Source: Candidatus Omnitrophota bacterium (GTDB taxonomy: Bacteria > Ratteibacteria > UBA8468 > B48-G9 > DTJG01). From it: a stretch of 32,186 bases of DNA. Below, one piece after another: positions 15,505 to 24,170 of the stretch. The DNA is taken from positions 1 to 32,186 of the forward strand of contig JAMWCC010000071.1 in NCBI GenBank assembly GCA_023818375.1, given 5' to 3'. How positions within the stretch are numbered: position 1 is the first letter of the stretch; each line of letters starts with the position of its first letter. Under the pieces are notes generated by a model. It was not told where the DNA came from. It searched no databases and worked only from the letters and a program-made list of their open reading frames with translations. The translations under genes and the position numbers were made by a program.

Positions 15505-16497
15505 ATGACAGTCTCAATAATCTTCCTGATTTTTCTTGCTTACACGTTTGATTTTCTCAATGGTTTCCATGATTCAGCAAATTCTATTGCAACGATAGTT
15601 TCAACGCGTGTACTTTCTCCGAGATTGGCAGTTGTGTGGGCGGCTTTTTTTAACTTTATAGCGTTTCTTTTCTTTGGATTACATGTGGCAAAGACAATTG
15701 GGAAAGGAATCGTGGAAATCGGGGTTATTGACAATGTCGTAATTTTTGCAACCCTGATTGGTGCCTGTGTCTGGAATATAATAACCTGGTATTTTGGGCT
15801 TCCTACAAGTTCTTCCCATGCACTCATAGGTGGTCTTATTGGAAGCGCACTTACTAAAATAGGTCCGGAAGTTCTCATATGGAAGGGAATTTTTAAAACA
15901 GTGTCCTTTATTTTTATTTCCCCAACACTTGGTCTTTTTCTCGGACTTAGTTTCGGAATTCTTGTTTACTGGCTGGCAAGGCGTTCAAGTCCGACAAAGA
16001 TAGACCATGTATTCAGAAAGGGTCAGCTTATTTCTGCAGCTGTATATAGTTTGGGTCATGGTGGTAATGATGCCCAGAAAACGATGGGAATTATTGCAAG
16101 CTTATTATTCAGCGCGGGACTCCTTGGACCAACATTTCACATACCATTATGGATTGTTCTGTCATGTCATGGCGCAATCGCTCTTGGTACTCTTTTTGGT
16201 GGCTGGAGAATTGTAAAAACAATGGGGCAAAGAGTTGTGAAGTTGAAACCTGTTGACGGATTCTGTGCAGAATTAGGAGCTGCTGTGTCAATATGGTTAT
16301 CAACTCATCTTGGAATACCTGTTAGCACCACACATACAATTACTGGCGCCATAATGGGCGTTGGATCTGTAAAAAGAATTAGTGCAGTGAGATGGGGAGT
16401 TGCACACAGAATATTGTGGGCATGGATATTAACCATTCCGTGCTCAGCAATTATTTCTGCTTTCACCTACAAATTGGTGGATTTTATACGTACTTGA
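15505..16497 (+). CDS. pit: PiT-family inorganic phosphate transporter
   Basis: A 330-residue integral membrane protein for low-affinity phosphate (metal-phosphate) uptake driven by an ion gradient. The two inverted PiT signature repeats are present: FLNGFHDSANSIATIVSTRVLSP with GLPTSSSHALIGG in the first half, and GHGGNDAQKTMGI with GIPVSTTHTITGAIMG in the second half. The length agrees with short bacterial and archaeal PiT proteins. It begins one base after the DUF47 stop, so the two form an operon. No Pho-box-like repeat was recognised upstream. Confidence 0.95.
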   Translation: MTVSIIFLIFLAYTFDFLNGFHDSANSIATIVSTRVLSPRLAVVWAAFFNFIAFLFFGLHVAKTIGKGIVEIGVIDNVVIFATLIGACVWNIITWYFGLPTSSSHALIGGLIGSALTKIGPEVLIWKGIFKTVSFIFISPTLGLFLGLSFGILVYWLARRSSPTKIDHVFRKGQLISAAVYSLGHGGNDAQKTMGIIASLLFSAGLLGPTFHIPLWIVLSCHGAIALGTLFGGWRIVKTMGQRVVKLKPVDGFCAELGAAVSIWLSTHLGIPVSTTHTITGAIMGVGSVKRISAVRWGVAHRILWAWILTIPCSAIISAFTYKLVDFIRT

Positions 16498-16571
16498 TTT
16501 TTAGGTTTCCCCTTCACGAGATAAATCCACAACCCCCAAAACAAGATCGGGGGCATACCCTTGGCTTCCAA

Positions 16572-16606
16572 CAAATCGCTTGGCGCAGTGCGCCTGGCGC
16601 GATTTG
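16572..16606. repeat. Inverted repeat overlapping the 3' part of the tRNA-Arg gene
   Basis: CAAATCGC (16572-16579) is an exact inverted match of GCGATTTG (16599-16606), and between them GGCGC (16582-16586) and GCGCC (16590-16594) form an inner stem with a three-base loop. The right arm is the T loop and T stem of the tRNA, so the hairpin would compete with tRNA folding. There is no T run beside it, so it is not a typical intrinsic terminator. Confidence 0.55.
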
Positions 16607-16662
16607 AACGCGCGACCTCTGGATTCGAAGTCCATCGCTCTATCCAGCTGAGCTACAGGCGC
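16589..16662 (-). tRNA. tRNA-Arg (anticodon TCG)
   Basis: On the minus strand a 74-base cloverleaf begins GCGCCTG and closes with CAGGCGC plus discriminator A. The D arm is GCTC/GAGC, the anticodon loop is CTTCGAA giving anticodon TCG (arginine, CGN codons), the T stem is GCGCG/CGCGC and the T loop is TTCAAAT. The top pair of the anticodon stem is an A-G mismatch. The 3' CCA is not encoded. An in-frame peptide beginning APVAQLDRA across this locus is the usual artefact of tRNA genes. Confidence 0.95.
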
Positions 16663-16746
16663 AGAGTTTATATTTTTATTATACAATGAAAGGCACTTAT
16701 TTTTAAGTTATCTGGGTTCTTGATTTTCGAGAAATGGGTTATCCGC

Positions 16747-17940
16747 TTATGGCTGATGGATTTTTCCAGCAAAAAGTATCAGTCCAGAAGTTTCTTCAAT
16801 GATAAAGAATAAAAACGGATGGTCTGCCCTGAATACCTTTTTAATTTCAGGTCTTGCAGCTGTGATTTTCATTACTATCCCTGTTACTGCAGCTGCTTCA
16901 GTTCCTTCTTCATTTACCTCAATGTATGACTTCTGAATCGCCTTTGAAATAAAAAGGTCCTTATTTCCGGTCATTCTTGAAAAGTCAGCAAACTCTGGAT
17001 TGAAAGCAGTGTTTATTCCAAGATTTTTCAGCACACCTGAAAGGTCAATCGTTGATTCCACCTTAAAACGAGGCAAGAAAACATCAATTTTTTGTTTTTT
17101 CAATAACTTTTGATATTCATTGAGGTCAGTTTCTGTTATTCTTTTTGTCTGCTTTGTATGTTTTGGCAACAAAATCAGGATAGCAAGATTCTGACATTCA
17201 TATGGTAGTTTTATAATCTGAAAATCCTGTGTTTCGGCATAAGGAAATTCTTTATCCAACAGTTGCATCATTTGAACCTTTGTAGATCTTCTGTCATCAA
17301 GCCAGAAGTCATCAAGCCTTGTGGCTTTCTTGTCGAACTGGAACTGCCATATTCCCTTGAAATAGACGGCATTGGTGAGGACAATCCGGGTATCCCTGTT
17401 TACATCACCTTCTTCCAGAAACTTTTTAATCTTGCCCTGAGTTTTTTTATCTGCCCATTGGTTTATTCTGGCAGCAGCTTTTTCAGGTTCTTTGATGAAA
17501 TTTACATTGTAAGCTTCTCCCTTATAGTATTTTTCAATCTTTTCTGTATAGTTTTTGAGAAGACGATAATTTTCCTGCACCCAGTATGCATTAGAAATAT
17601 TCAACTTACAATTTGATTTTTCAAATGTAAGCAGATCGTTAAGGATGAGGAAGCCTTTCAATCTGTCTTCTTCCACCGGTGACAAATGAAAAACTCTTTT
17701 TATTTCTTCCGCGGTTTTACTATTTGCGCCTTCATATACCATCCCGAAGGCATTAATAATGCTGAATGGAGAAAAGAAAATATTTCCAGTTGTTCCTTTT
17801 TCAACTTCATACAAGAAATTCAATGAAAACTGATTGTTGGCTTCAACCACTGAAGGATATTCATTAGAAGCCTGCAATTTGATAATACAAGTCGAATTAA
17901 GGAAAACTAATAGAAATAAGATTATATTTACAATTCCCAT
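16747..17940 (-). CDS. Exported serpin-family protease inhibitor
   Basis: A 397-residue serpin, full length for the family. The N-terminus MGIVNIILFLLVFLNSTCII is a Sec-type signal, so the protein should leave the cytoplasm. Serpin landmarks include NIFFSPFSIINAFGMVYEGA, NAVYFKGIWQFQFDK and the C-terminal ADHPFLFFIIEETSGLILFAG. The hinge is EEGTEAAAVTG, with the small residues needed for inhibitory loop insertion, so it is probably a true inhibitor. Counting from the hinge puts Thr at P1 followed by Ala-Ala-Arg (VMKITAAR), suggesting an elastase-like or other non-tryptic target. I chose the ATG at 17940, which has AAGGGG upstream; a TTG at 17985 overlaps the previous gene. It is the last gene of the six-gene operon. 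Confidence 0.93.
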   Translation of the reverse strand: MGIVNIILFLLVFLNSTCIIKLQASNEYPSVVEANNQFSLNFLYEVEKGTTGNIFFSPFSIINAFGMVYEGANSKTAEEIKRVFHLSPVEEDRLKGFLILNDLLTFEKSNCKLNISNAYWVQENYRLLKNYTEKIEKYYKGEAYNVNFIKEPEKAAARINQWADKKTQGKIKKFLEEGDVNRDTRIVLTNAVYFKGIWQFQFDKKATRLDDFWLDDRRSTKVQMMQLLDKEFPYAETQDFQIIKLPYECQNLAILILLPKHTKQTKRITETDLNEYQKLLKKQKIDVFLPRFKVESTIDLSGVLKNLGINTAFNPEFADFSRMTGNKDLFISKAIQKSYIEVNEEGTEAAAVTGIVMKITAARPEIKKVFRADHPFLFFIIEETSGLILFAGKIHQP

Positions 17941-17981
17941 CTTGCCCCTTTTTAAATTAGACAGCAAAATATAGAAAAAGT

Positions 17982-18812
17982 TCAATCTGAAGAAAGAATT
18001 TCATTGAAGATTTCAACATTTTCCTTTATCTGATTTTTTGTTTTCTGAAAAACACCAAACAATATCAGGTCGTTTTGTTTAATATTTTCTATTGCGAATT
18101 TCAAGGCAGATTTTATTTGGGTTCTGTTTTTGCATAATCTTCCTGCTCCGAAGATTTTGTAGGCTACACAAGGCTTTTTAACTTTTTTTATTATTTGGCA
18201 CATTTTAGGTGGGTCTGTCATATCAAAAATTTCTCCCTGGGAACCAACAATTGCTGTCAAGCCACTCTTGCCACGTCCTGTCAGATTAAAAAAACATGTA
18301 AGATAAAAATCGACGTCCCAGTTTTCTTCTTCTGCCATTTCAATGAATTCTGGCTGATGGGAAGCCATTCCAGTGGGGTACCCTGCATCCCTTATCATTT
18401 TTAACTGGTCCTTTACAAGTTGTTTCTTACCTTCCATTAAGAGATTGTCGAGTTGTCCACCATGATGGTAAATAAATGAGGGTTTAAACTTTGAATTTAC
18501 AATCATTGAAACATTTGCCTGAAAACTTAAAAACTCAGGCGCTGTCTGGACAAACCAGTGAAATTCTTTAACTCTGCCTTCGTTATAGTATTCTCTTGCA
18601 ATTCTTAGTATGTGCCTATCTCCCCGTGCACAAAATCCATTGATGCCACAATTTTGTGCCTGGTCCCATGCTTTTTTTATTTCCTCTGCAGTATAAAAAT
18701 CAAGCATTTCTTCATCCATCTGTGGTGTTTGATGTGAGAAACCACTGAAAGGATTTGAACCAAGAATAAGTTTTGAAATCTTGAAACCAAGAAAATCTAC
18801 TTGTGGAATCAT
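17982..18812 (-). CDS. TIM-barrel protein resembling aldo/keto reductases
   Basis: A 276-residue cytoplasmic protein. The opening VDFLGFKISKLILGSNPFSG resembles the first strand of aldo/keto reductases, and the order of helices and strands (GINGFCARGD, PSFIYHHGGQLD, VAYKIFGAGRLC, LILFGVFQKTKNQIKEN) suggests a TIM barrel ending in an AKR-like last helix. I cannot place the complete Asp-Tyr-Lys-His catalytic tetrad, so enzymatic activity is uncertain. Similar short AKR-like proteins occur near Gfo/Idh/MocA genes in environmental genomes (from general knowledge). It starts in the stop codon of the M14 gene (ATGA). Confidence 0.55.
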   Translation of the reverse strand: MIPQVDFLGFKISKLILGSNPFSGFSHQTPQMDEEMLDFYTAEEIKKAWDQAQNCGINGFCARGDRHILRIAREYYNEGRVKEFHWFVQTAPEFLSFQANVSMIVNSKFKPSFIYHHGGQLDNLLMEGKKQLVKDQLKMIRDAGYPTGMASHQPEFIEMAEEENWDVDFYLTCFFNLTGRGKSGLTAIVGSQGEIFDMTDPPKMCQIIKKVKKPCVAYKIFGAGRLCKNRTQIKSALKFAIENIKQNDLILFGVFQKTKNQIKENVEIFNEILSSD

Positions 18813-19951
18813 ACTTTAATCCCTTTTATAATCGCGATGGCGATTCTTTTTCCAATTTCCTGGTAATCTTTAATTTCTAAAGCTTTATCATTGCTTATAC
18901 CGTATGGAACTTCAATACATAAAGCAGGAATTTTTAATACATAGTCAAAGTAGCAAGTAAACATCAAACCGACCATATTTTTCAGATCTCCCTCTGGTTT
19001 TGAATTTCTCTTTAGTCCTGAAAGCATGTATTCGTTTCCAACTTCTTTTCCAATAAGATTTATCCATAGAAATTCCTTGTTCTTAATCTTGACAGGTTTT
19101 TCTTTGTCCATGAAGAAGAAATAAACTCCTTTTCCTTCAGCACCACCTGGAGCGTGGAAATCAAGACCTAAAACCGGATTACATCTTTCCATCCATCTTG
19201 CGATATCCCGCTGGATTACAAGGTTTTCGTGCCTCAGGACCTTTTTCCCCCAGGAGCGATTTAAGTCAAAAGGAAAATAGTCTTTGCCATACCTTCCTTT
19301 CTCGATTCCGTCAATGTTTGATAAAGGGATTACCCAGATAATAACATCCTTTGTTTCTAAAGTCACAAGATGTCTCATAAGACCATCAAGAACCCAGCTT
19401 CCTGGGGTTTCTCCTGAATGCTGGCGCGCAATGATGTAAATCCCAGGCTTTTTTGTTCCAGCTGAGGAATAATCATTGGCTAATCTTATAATTGGACGAT
19501 TTTCTGTACTTACACCAATGATATCTTTCTTCCAGTAACCTTTGGAGGTTTGCAAAAGGCTTTCAAGTTCAGGTAGTCCATAGGGATAGCACAGGGCGAT
19601 ATCGTTTATTTTCCCAGGGTTGTTCAAAATCCATGATATCTGGTATCTTCCATCAGGAAGCGTATGGAACTGGTAGGTTTTTTCAATCCTATGCCACTGT
19701 TCACCATCTTTCCTTATTACTGGCAGAATATTTGAAAGTTCGCAGCTTCCCATCAGCATATTATAGGGATGTTTAAGAACAAGTTTGATGTGTTTCAAGA
19801 TTCTAGTTGTTTCAATTCTGAAACAAAACCATAAACATTGTGGTCCATCAGAAGGAGATGCTGCAAAATAAACTGTTGCAGTGTTTCCACATTCCTCAAT
19901 AGAAACATCACAGGCATTGCCATAAGGTATGCTTGTTGAAACTTTTATCAT
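18809..19951 (-). CDS. M14-family zinc carboxypeptidase (cytosolic carboxypeptidase-like)
   Basis: A 380-residue protein with an N-terminal beta-sandwich-like domain (about 1-135) followed by an M14 peptidase domain, the layout of the cytosolic carboxypeptidase (CCP) group. The zinc ligands are His and Glu in RQHSGETPGSWVLDG and the later His in LDFHAPGGAEG. A substrate-binding element is seen in DLNRSWGK, and the catalytic Glu is probably in ALCIEVPYG. No signal peptide is seen, so it is probably intracellular. It would remove C-terminal residues from peptides or act as an amidase on peptide-like substrates. It lies four bases after the Gfo/Idh/MocA gene without a clear SD, consistent with coupled translation. 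Confidence 0.82.
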   Translation of the reverse strand: MIKVSTSIPYGNACDVSIEECGNTATVYFAASPSDGPQCLWFCFRIETTRILKHIKLVLKHPYNMLMGSCELSNILPVIRKDGEQWHRIEKTYQFHTLPDGRYQISWILNNPGKINDIALCYPYGLPELESLLQTSKGYWKKDIIGVSTENRPIIRLANDYSSAGTKKPGIYIIARQHSGETPGSWVLDGLMRHLVTLETKDVIIWVIPLSNIDGIEKGRYGKDYFPFDLNRSWGKKVLRHENLVIQRDIARWMERCNPVLGLDFHAPGGAEGKGVYFFFMDKEKPVKIKNKEFLWINLIGKEVGNEYMLSGLKRNSKPEGDLKNMVGLMFTCYFDYVLKIPALCIEVPYGISNDKALEIKDYQEIGKRIAIAIIKGIKV

Positions 19952-19955
19952 TTTT

Positions 19956-20987
19956 TTAGATTCTTACTTGAATTTCCTTTTTTTTCTTTGCACTTTCAAT
20001 TGCACCAAAAACCATCGCTAAACTTTTGATATTATCGTCTGCAGAAGTCATTGGTTTTTTGCCTGTTTTTATGCATTGCAAAAACTCACGGATTATACCG
20101 CGATGCCCTTCGTTTTCTTCTTTTTTTTCTGGAAATATTATATTTATGTTTCTGGTTTTTCTAATAAACCCCTTTTTTCCAACAACTTTCTCAGCAGAAA
20201 ATTTTTCCATTCCGTCCCAGATTGCGCTTCCCTTTTGAGCGATAAATCTCCAGTTTCCTGCCCATGTTGTGTTTTCTCCTTCAGCGCACCAGCTGCCAAG
20301 ATATGTGTAAACAAGACCATTTGTCATTTGAAAGATAGCATGGGCTGATGCATCGTATTTGTACCAGGAACCGGCTGGATTCCATTCCTTGCAATAAACA
20401 GCAACGGGGTCGGTATTTGTGAGAAAACGTGCCATGTCAAAAGTATGGATTGCCATATCAAGTAAAAGTACATGCTGCATTTCGTCTCTGAATCCGCCAA
20501 AGTGTGCACCAATGTAAAATTCACTGGTAACAGTAGTCAACTTGCCAATTTTTCTTTTTGCCAGAAATTTTTGGACACCGCGTATGTAGTTGTAGTATCT
20601 CCTGTTTTGAATTACAGCCAGAATTTTTCCTGCCTTTTTTGCCTGGTCAACCATTTTTCTTGCGTGAAACATGGTATGGGCAAGTGGTTTTTCTATCAGC
20701 ACATGACAGCCATATTTTAATGCTATCATTGTAGTTTCATAATGTGCTTCAGGAATTGTACAATTAAATATGGCGTCAGGTTTCAATGTTTTTAGTGCAT
20801 CCTTAAAATTCGTGGTTATGTAAACATTCTTTAATTTGAATTTTTTCGCCTTTTCTTCTGCGGCATGTTTTTTGATATCAACAAGACCAACGATTTCGAC
20901 TTCTTCTTTCGTTGCTGCATGAAGCCATGCTCCACTGATCGCACCGCACCCAAGAAGAACTGTTCTTATTTTTGCTTCCTTCATCAT
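19956..20987 (-). CDS. Gfo/Idh/MocA-family NAD(P)-dependent oxidoreductase
   Basis: A 343-residue dehydrogenase of the glucose-fructose oxidoreductase/inositol dehydrogenase family. The N-terminal Rossmann fold has GCGAISGAWLHAA as its nucleotide-binding turn, the acidic end of strand two is in GLVDIKKHA, and the catalytic EKPLAHT motif lies near residue 97. A C-terminal alpha/beta domain with the DMAIHTFDMARFL active-site helix follows. Such enzymes oxidise sugars, sugar acids or inositols; the substrate cannot be read here. The gene follows the large secreted protein after 15 bases with an AGGGAG SD, and either of two adjacent ATG codons could be the start. Confidence 0.93.
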   Translation of the reverse strand: MMKEAKIRTVLLGCGAISGAWLHAATKEEVEIVGLVDIKKHAAEEKAKKFKLKNVYITTNFKDALKTLKPDAIFNCTIPEAHYETTMIALKYGCHVLIEKPLAHTMFHARKMVDQAKKAGKILAVIQNRRYYNYIRGVQKFLAKRKIGKLTTVTSEFYIGAHFGGFRDEMQHVLLLDMAIHTFDMARFLTNTDPVAVYCKEWNPAGSWYKYDASAHAIFQMTNGLVYTYLGSWCAEGENTTWAGNWRFIAQKGSAIWDGMEKFSAEKVVGKKGFIRKTRNINIIFPEKKEENEGHRGIIREFLQCIKTGKKPMTSADDNIKSLAMVFGAIESAKKKKEIQVRI

Positions 20988-21002
20988 TGCTCCCTTTGTT
21001 TA

Positions 21003-24000
21003 TTATTCCTCAATGATTGTTAAACCATCTGCCTGAGCAATTGCTCTTGGTACAACAAGTGAACCAGGGGATTTTGCCCAGAGTTGCGGTATCGAGTAAA
21101 AATAAGGAAAAGAAAAACCATTTCCTTCAATCCTTGCTATTGTGCCATCTTCGCCTGGATTTAGCTTGATAGTGTATGTTCCCTGTTTGCTTATATCTAC
21201 CTTTCTGATTTTGGACGGATCTGTTGGGAAAAGACCTGTGTAAAGCGTTAGTATTTTATGGTTATAGGTATCAAACACTTCTAAGTCCAGGGTTTTTGTT
21301 CCTTTTGGAATATAGAAATATACCGGCGATTGTGTTAGTCCATCCTGATTTAGAAAATAAGTATGCGGATGAAATCTTGAATATTTACCTGTCTGAACAT
21401 CAAAATACGGAGTGGTAAGACAGGCTAGATTTCCACCATATCCGAGGATAAATTTGTATGTTCCGGGTCTGGTTGCTTTTATTGAAACGTCCACAAGTTG
21501 AATTTTTGAACCATTTGGAAGTGTGGCTTCTTTTGATGGCTGTTTAGTCGTTGTTTCATCTATTATCTTTACCCACTTCTTTGCCTTTGTATCCCAGTAT
21601 TCCAAGCCATAGACAAAATCTCTTGCTCTGTAATAACCGTCATCAGGATTATAAGGCCAGTAGATTTTAAATCCAATTATTTCCCCAGCAGATTTTGCAA
21701 CAGTGAGAAATTGAACCGGCTTTTGATAACCACTATTATAACCGAAGGGTGAATCAACCGGTGTCCTTGAATAATAGTTGCAGGGACTGGGAAATTCATC
21801 CTGAAATTCTTTAATAATAACAAGGTCATTGAGGTCTATATCTGAGGCTTTTTTACCATTTATCAGCGTGGTGTCCTTAAAATATGTAACAGGAACATAT
21901 TTCCAGAAATCAAGAACCTGGTTCCACCATTTCTGTGTTTCTTGGTGAGTATAGTGGGCAGGACCACTGGCAAATTCACCCGCTGCTTTTCTCACGTCAT
22001 TGGTACCAAAAACCCTCCTTACCACAGCATGCATGGCTACCATATAAGACATCTGTCCTTTCCATACATATTCCCTCATTTCAGAAGAATCCGGTTTCGC
22101 TTTTCCGCTTTCTTCAAGGTAGTGGTAGTACCAGTACTGTTTTACATCATCAATTCTTTTTTGAGCCATTGGTTCTTTCAGTGGATCAATCTTTTTATCA
22201 GCTTCATCTATCATCCTTATTGCCTTTGCCCAGGAGTTTGGTCCATTTACAGGAAGATTATCAACAAGCATAAAATCATAATACTGTTTCATTTCCTTCC
22301 ATCCGCTTCCAAATGCTTTCTGAAACCATCTGTCCCTTATTTTTTCAAGCTCAGTAAGTGTCATCTCAGGATTCCATAGGACTTTGCACATTAAATAATA
22401 TGCAAGTCCATACTTGCCAAAGTTAAAATCGGTTTCGCATGAAAGCGCTTTGATTCCTGCATCATAGGTTTTTTTCAGATCATCAAGGATACTTTTTGGT
22501 GAAGCACTCCACCTTGCAGGAATCCCAGCAGTGCCCGGATCCTGATAATAGGCAAGACTTATAATTCTGTAATCACCTGAAGGTTCCCGTGGCAGCATTA
22601 CCTGAAATGCCTTTGCCATATCTAGTTGGCTTTTGAAATTTTTCCATTTTCCCCAGCCGCGATTTTTTGGATAACCTGCTATCATCACTCTTATTCTCGG
22701 GTCAAGATTAAAGTTTGGTGGCACATCATGGTAATTGTAGCTGTACCCGCTACTTCTTACCATCTCTTTTTTTGATTTCCCTGTTGCAGTTATTCTTTTT
22801 TCTGGCGGAAGTGAGTCAAACCATTTATCGTACTCATGCAAAAGCCAGTTTGCAAAACCAAAAACAGTGTCTGATGCTGAATTCGGGTCCCAGGTTTCAA
22901 CTGGCTGGTTCAATCCATTGTATCCATGTAACACATAGGGTTTTCCGAATGAAATTCCTTCCTGTTTGCAGTAATCAGGGTACCAGTTTTTATATCTCAT
23001 GTACTTACCAACAACAGCATAACCACCACCATCTTCTGGTTCATGACCAAAAATAAATATCTCATCTGGATTTTTTTCAAAATGTTTTTCTGACTGTTTT
23101 ATCATTTCTTCAAGAATAAGTTGTCTGACAAGTGGAACAGATAAATCAAGATTAGCACCTATTTCAAGAAGATTTTGTTCAACCCATTCTTTTCCATTTG
23201 AAATATAAACTTTTCCTGCCTGCGGAGTCTTTTCTGGATCGCTGTTGATCCACATTTCGCCTTTATTCTCACTGGACGCAGGTGGTCTTTCTGAAGAAAC
23301 TCCAATCGTTATTTTTGGCACAAGAAATCCTTCTGTAGTATTTGTTTTCTTCATCGCTTCAATTACTGCTTTATGATATGCCTGCATTGCGTGACCTGGA
23401 AAGCTTGGCATAGATTTTCCGTAGATTCTTGCTCCTATTGCCCATCTATTCCAACTTATATCAACAGGTTCATCCTCAGGATCTGACGTTTGGCCCATTA
23501 TTGTACCTACTCCATAGCCTTGACCGCTTGTGGGCCATAATGCTCTTAGGTAAAAGCCGGGTCTACCTGCTTTTTTAATATCAAAAACAAGTGGTTTTGT
23601 TCTGTAATCTGGCGCATAGATCCAGTTGGGTCCCATTCCAAGGATTTCATAATCAACACTTTCAAGCAGATCAACAATACCTGCAATAATTCCGTCAGGT
23701 TTGTTGGCAATGACAATGACCCTGTCTTTTTCGCTTCTGATGAAGTAAGCCTCCTGATTGTTATAGGTATCCTTCCCGTTATTAGAAAGAGCCTTTTTTA
23801 TTTCGGGGTCGTTCTTAAATTCCTGTGGTGCGCAATCAACCGTGAGAAGTACTATTCCTTTTGATATTTCTGTGTCGCACCTTATCGGAATTTTTTTTCC
23901 TGTCATCTTTTCAATGGCTTCCTGTATAAATGTTGCGGAGCGTCTCATTGTTGCTTGGGGTGAAGAATCATACCATAAAAGGGGTTTCGTAAGGTCAATG

Positions 24001-24152
24001 TTATAACCCATTTTTGTCTCTGCATTATAATAAATAACGATGCCTGGCAAACTTTCTGCGGACATTGATGGTGTAATCATTTTATAGCTGGCTGCTTCAA
24101 GCAACAATATCTGGGTCAACACCGCAAAAAAACACAGAACTATTCTTTTCAT
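21003..24152 (-). CDS. Large secreted glycosidase-like protein (DUF4838-like)
   Basis: A 1049-residue exported protein with signal peptide MKRIVLCFFAVLTQILLLEA. Residues about 75-200 resemble the N-terminal domain of GH67/GH20-type glycosidases: an amphipathic helix with ATFIQEAIEKMTGKKIPI, then YFIRSEKDRVIVIANKPDG and a helix containing LLESVDYEILGMGPNWIYAP. The central region has IFIFGHEPEDGGG and many aromatic residues, as in DUF4838 proteins. The C-terminal part (about 760-1049) looks like beta-sandwich modules. I infer action on a polysaccharide or glycoprotein outside the cytoplasm, but no catalytic pair is identified. The ATG follows AAAGGAG. It lies between a URO-D-like gene and a Gfo/Idh/MocA gene. 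Confidence 0.65.
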   Translation of the reverse strand: MKRIVLCFFAVLTQILLLEAASYKMITPSMSAESLPGIVIYYNAETKMGYNIDLTKPLLWYDSSPQATMRRSATFIQEAIEKMTGKKIPIRCDTEISKGIVLLTVDCAPQEFKNDPEIKKALSNNGKDTYNNQEAYFIRSEKDRVIVIANKPDGIIAGIVDLLESVDYEILGMGPNWIYAPDYRTKPLVFDIKKAGRPGFYLRALWPTSGQGYGVGTIMGQTSDPEDEPVDISWNRWAIGARIYGKSMPSFPGHAMQAYHKAVIEAMKKTNTTEGFLVPKITIGVSSERPPASSENKGEMWINSDPEKTPQAGKVYISNGKEWVEQNLLEIGANLDLSVPLVRQLILEEMIKQSEKHFEKNPDEIFIFGHEPEDGGGYAVVGKYMRYKNWYPDYCKQEGISFGKPYVLHGYNGLNQPVETWDPNSASDTVFGFANWLLHEYDKWFDSLPPEKRITATGKSKKEMVRSSGYSYNYHDVPPNFNLDPRIRVMIAGYPKNRGWGKWKNFKSQLDMAKAFQVMLPREPSGDYRIISLAYYQDPGTAGIPARWSASPKSILDDLKKTYDAGIKALSCETDFNFGKYGLAYYLMCKVLWNPEMTLTELEKIRDRWFQKAFGSGWKEMKQYYDFMLVDNLPVNGPNSWAKAIRMIDEADKKIDPLKEPMAQKRIDDVKQYWYYHYLEESGKAKPDSSEMREYVWKGQMSYMVAMHAVVRRVFGTNDVRKAAGEFASGPAHYTHQETQKWWNQVLDFWKYVPVTYFKDTTLINGKKASDIDLNDLVIIKEFQDEFPSPCNYYSRTPVDSPFGYNSGYQKPVQFLTVAKSAGEIIGFKIYWPYNPDDGYYRARDFVYGLEYWDTKAKKWVKIIDETTTKQPSKEATLPNGSKIQLVDVSIKATRPGTYKFILGYGGNLACLTTPYFDVQTGKYSRFHPHTYFLNQDGLTQSPVYFYIPKGTKTLDLEVFDTYNHKILTLYTGLFPTDPSKIRKVDISKQGTYTIKLNPGEDGTIARIEGNGFSFPYFYSIPQLWAKSPGSLVVPRAIAQADGLTIIEE

Positions 24153-24170
24153 AATCTCTGCTCCTTTGAT

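Noticed and set aside
16533-16553. CCCCC/GGGGG hairpin as an intrinsic terminator after the phosphate transporter gene
   Set aside because: The stem is only five pairs with an eleven-base loop and no T run follows on either strand, so the call is too weak.
16501-16686. Minus-strand 61-codon frame with APVAQLDRA
   Set aside because: This peptide is the well-known artefact of translating a tRNA gene; the tRNA-Arg cloverleaf at 16589-16662 explains it.
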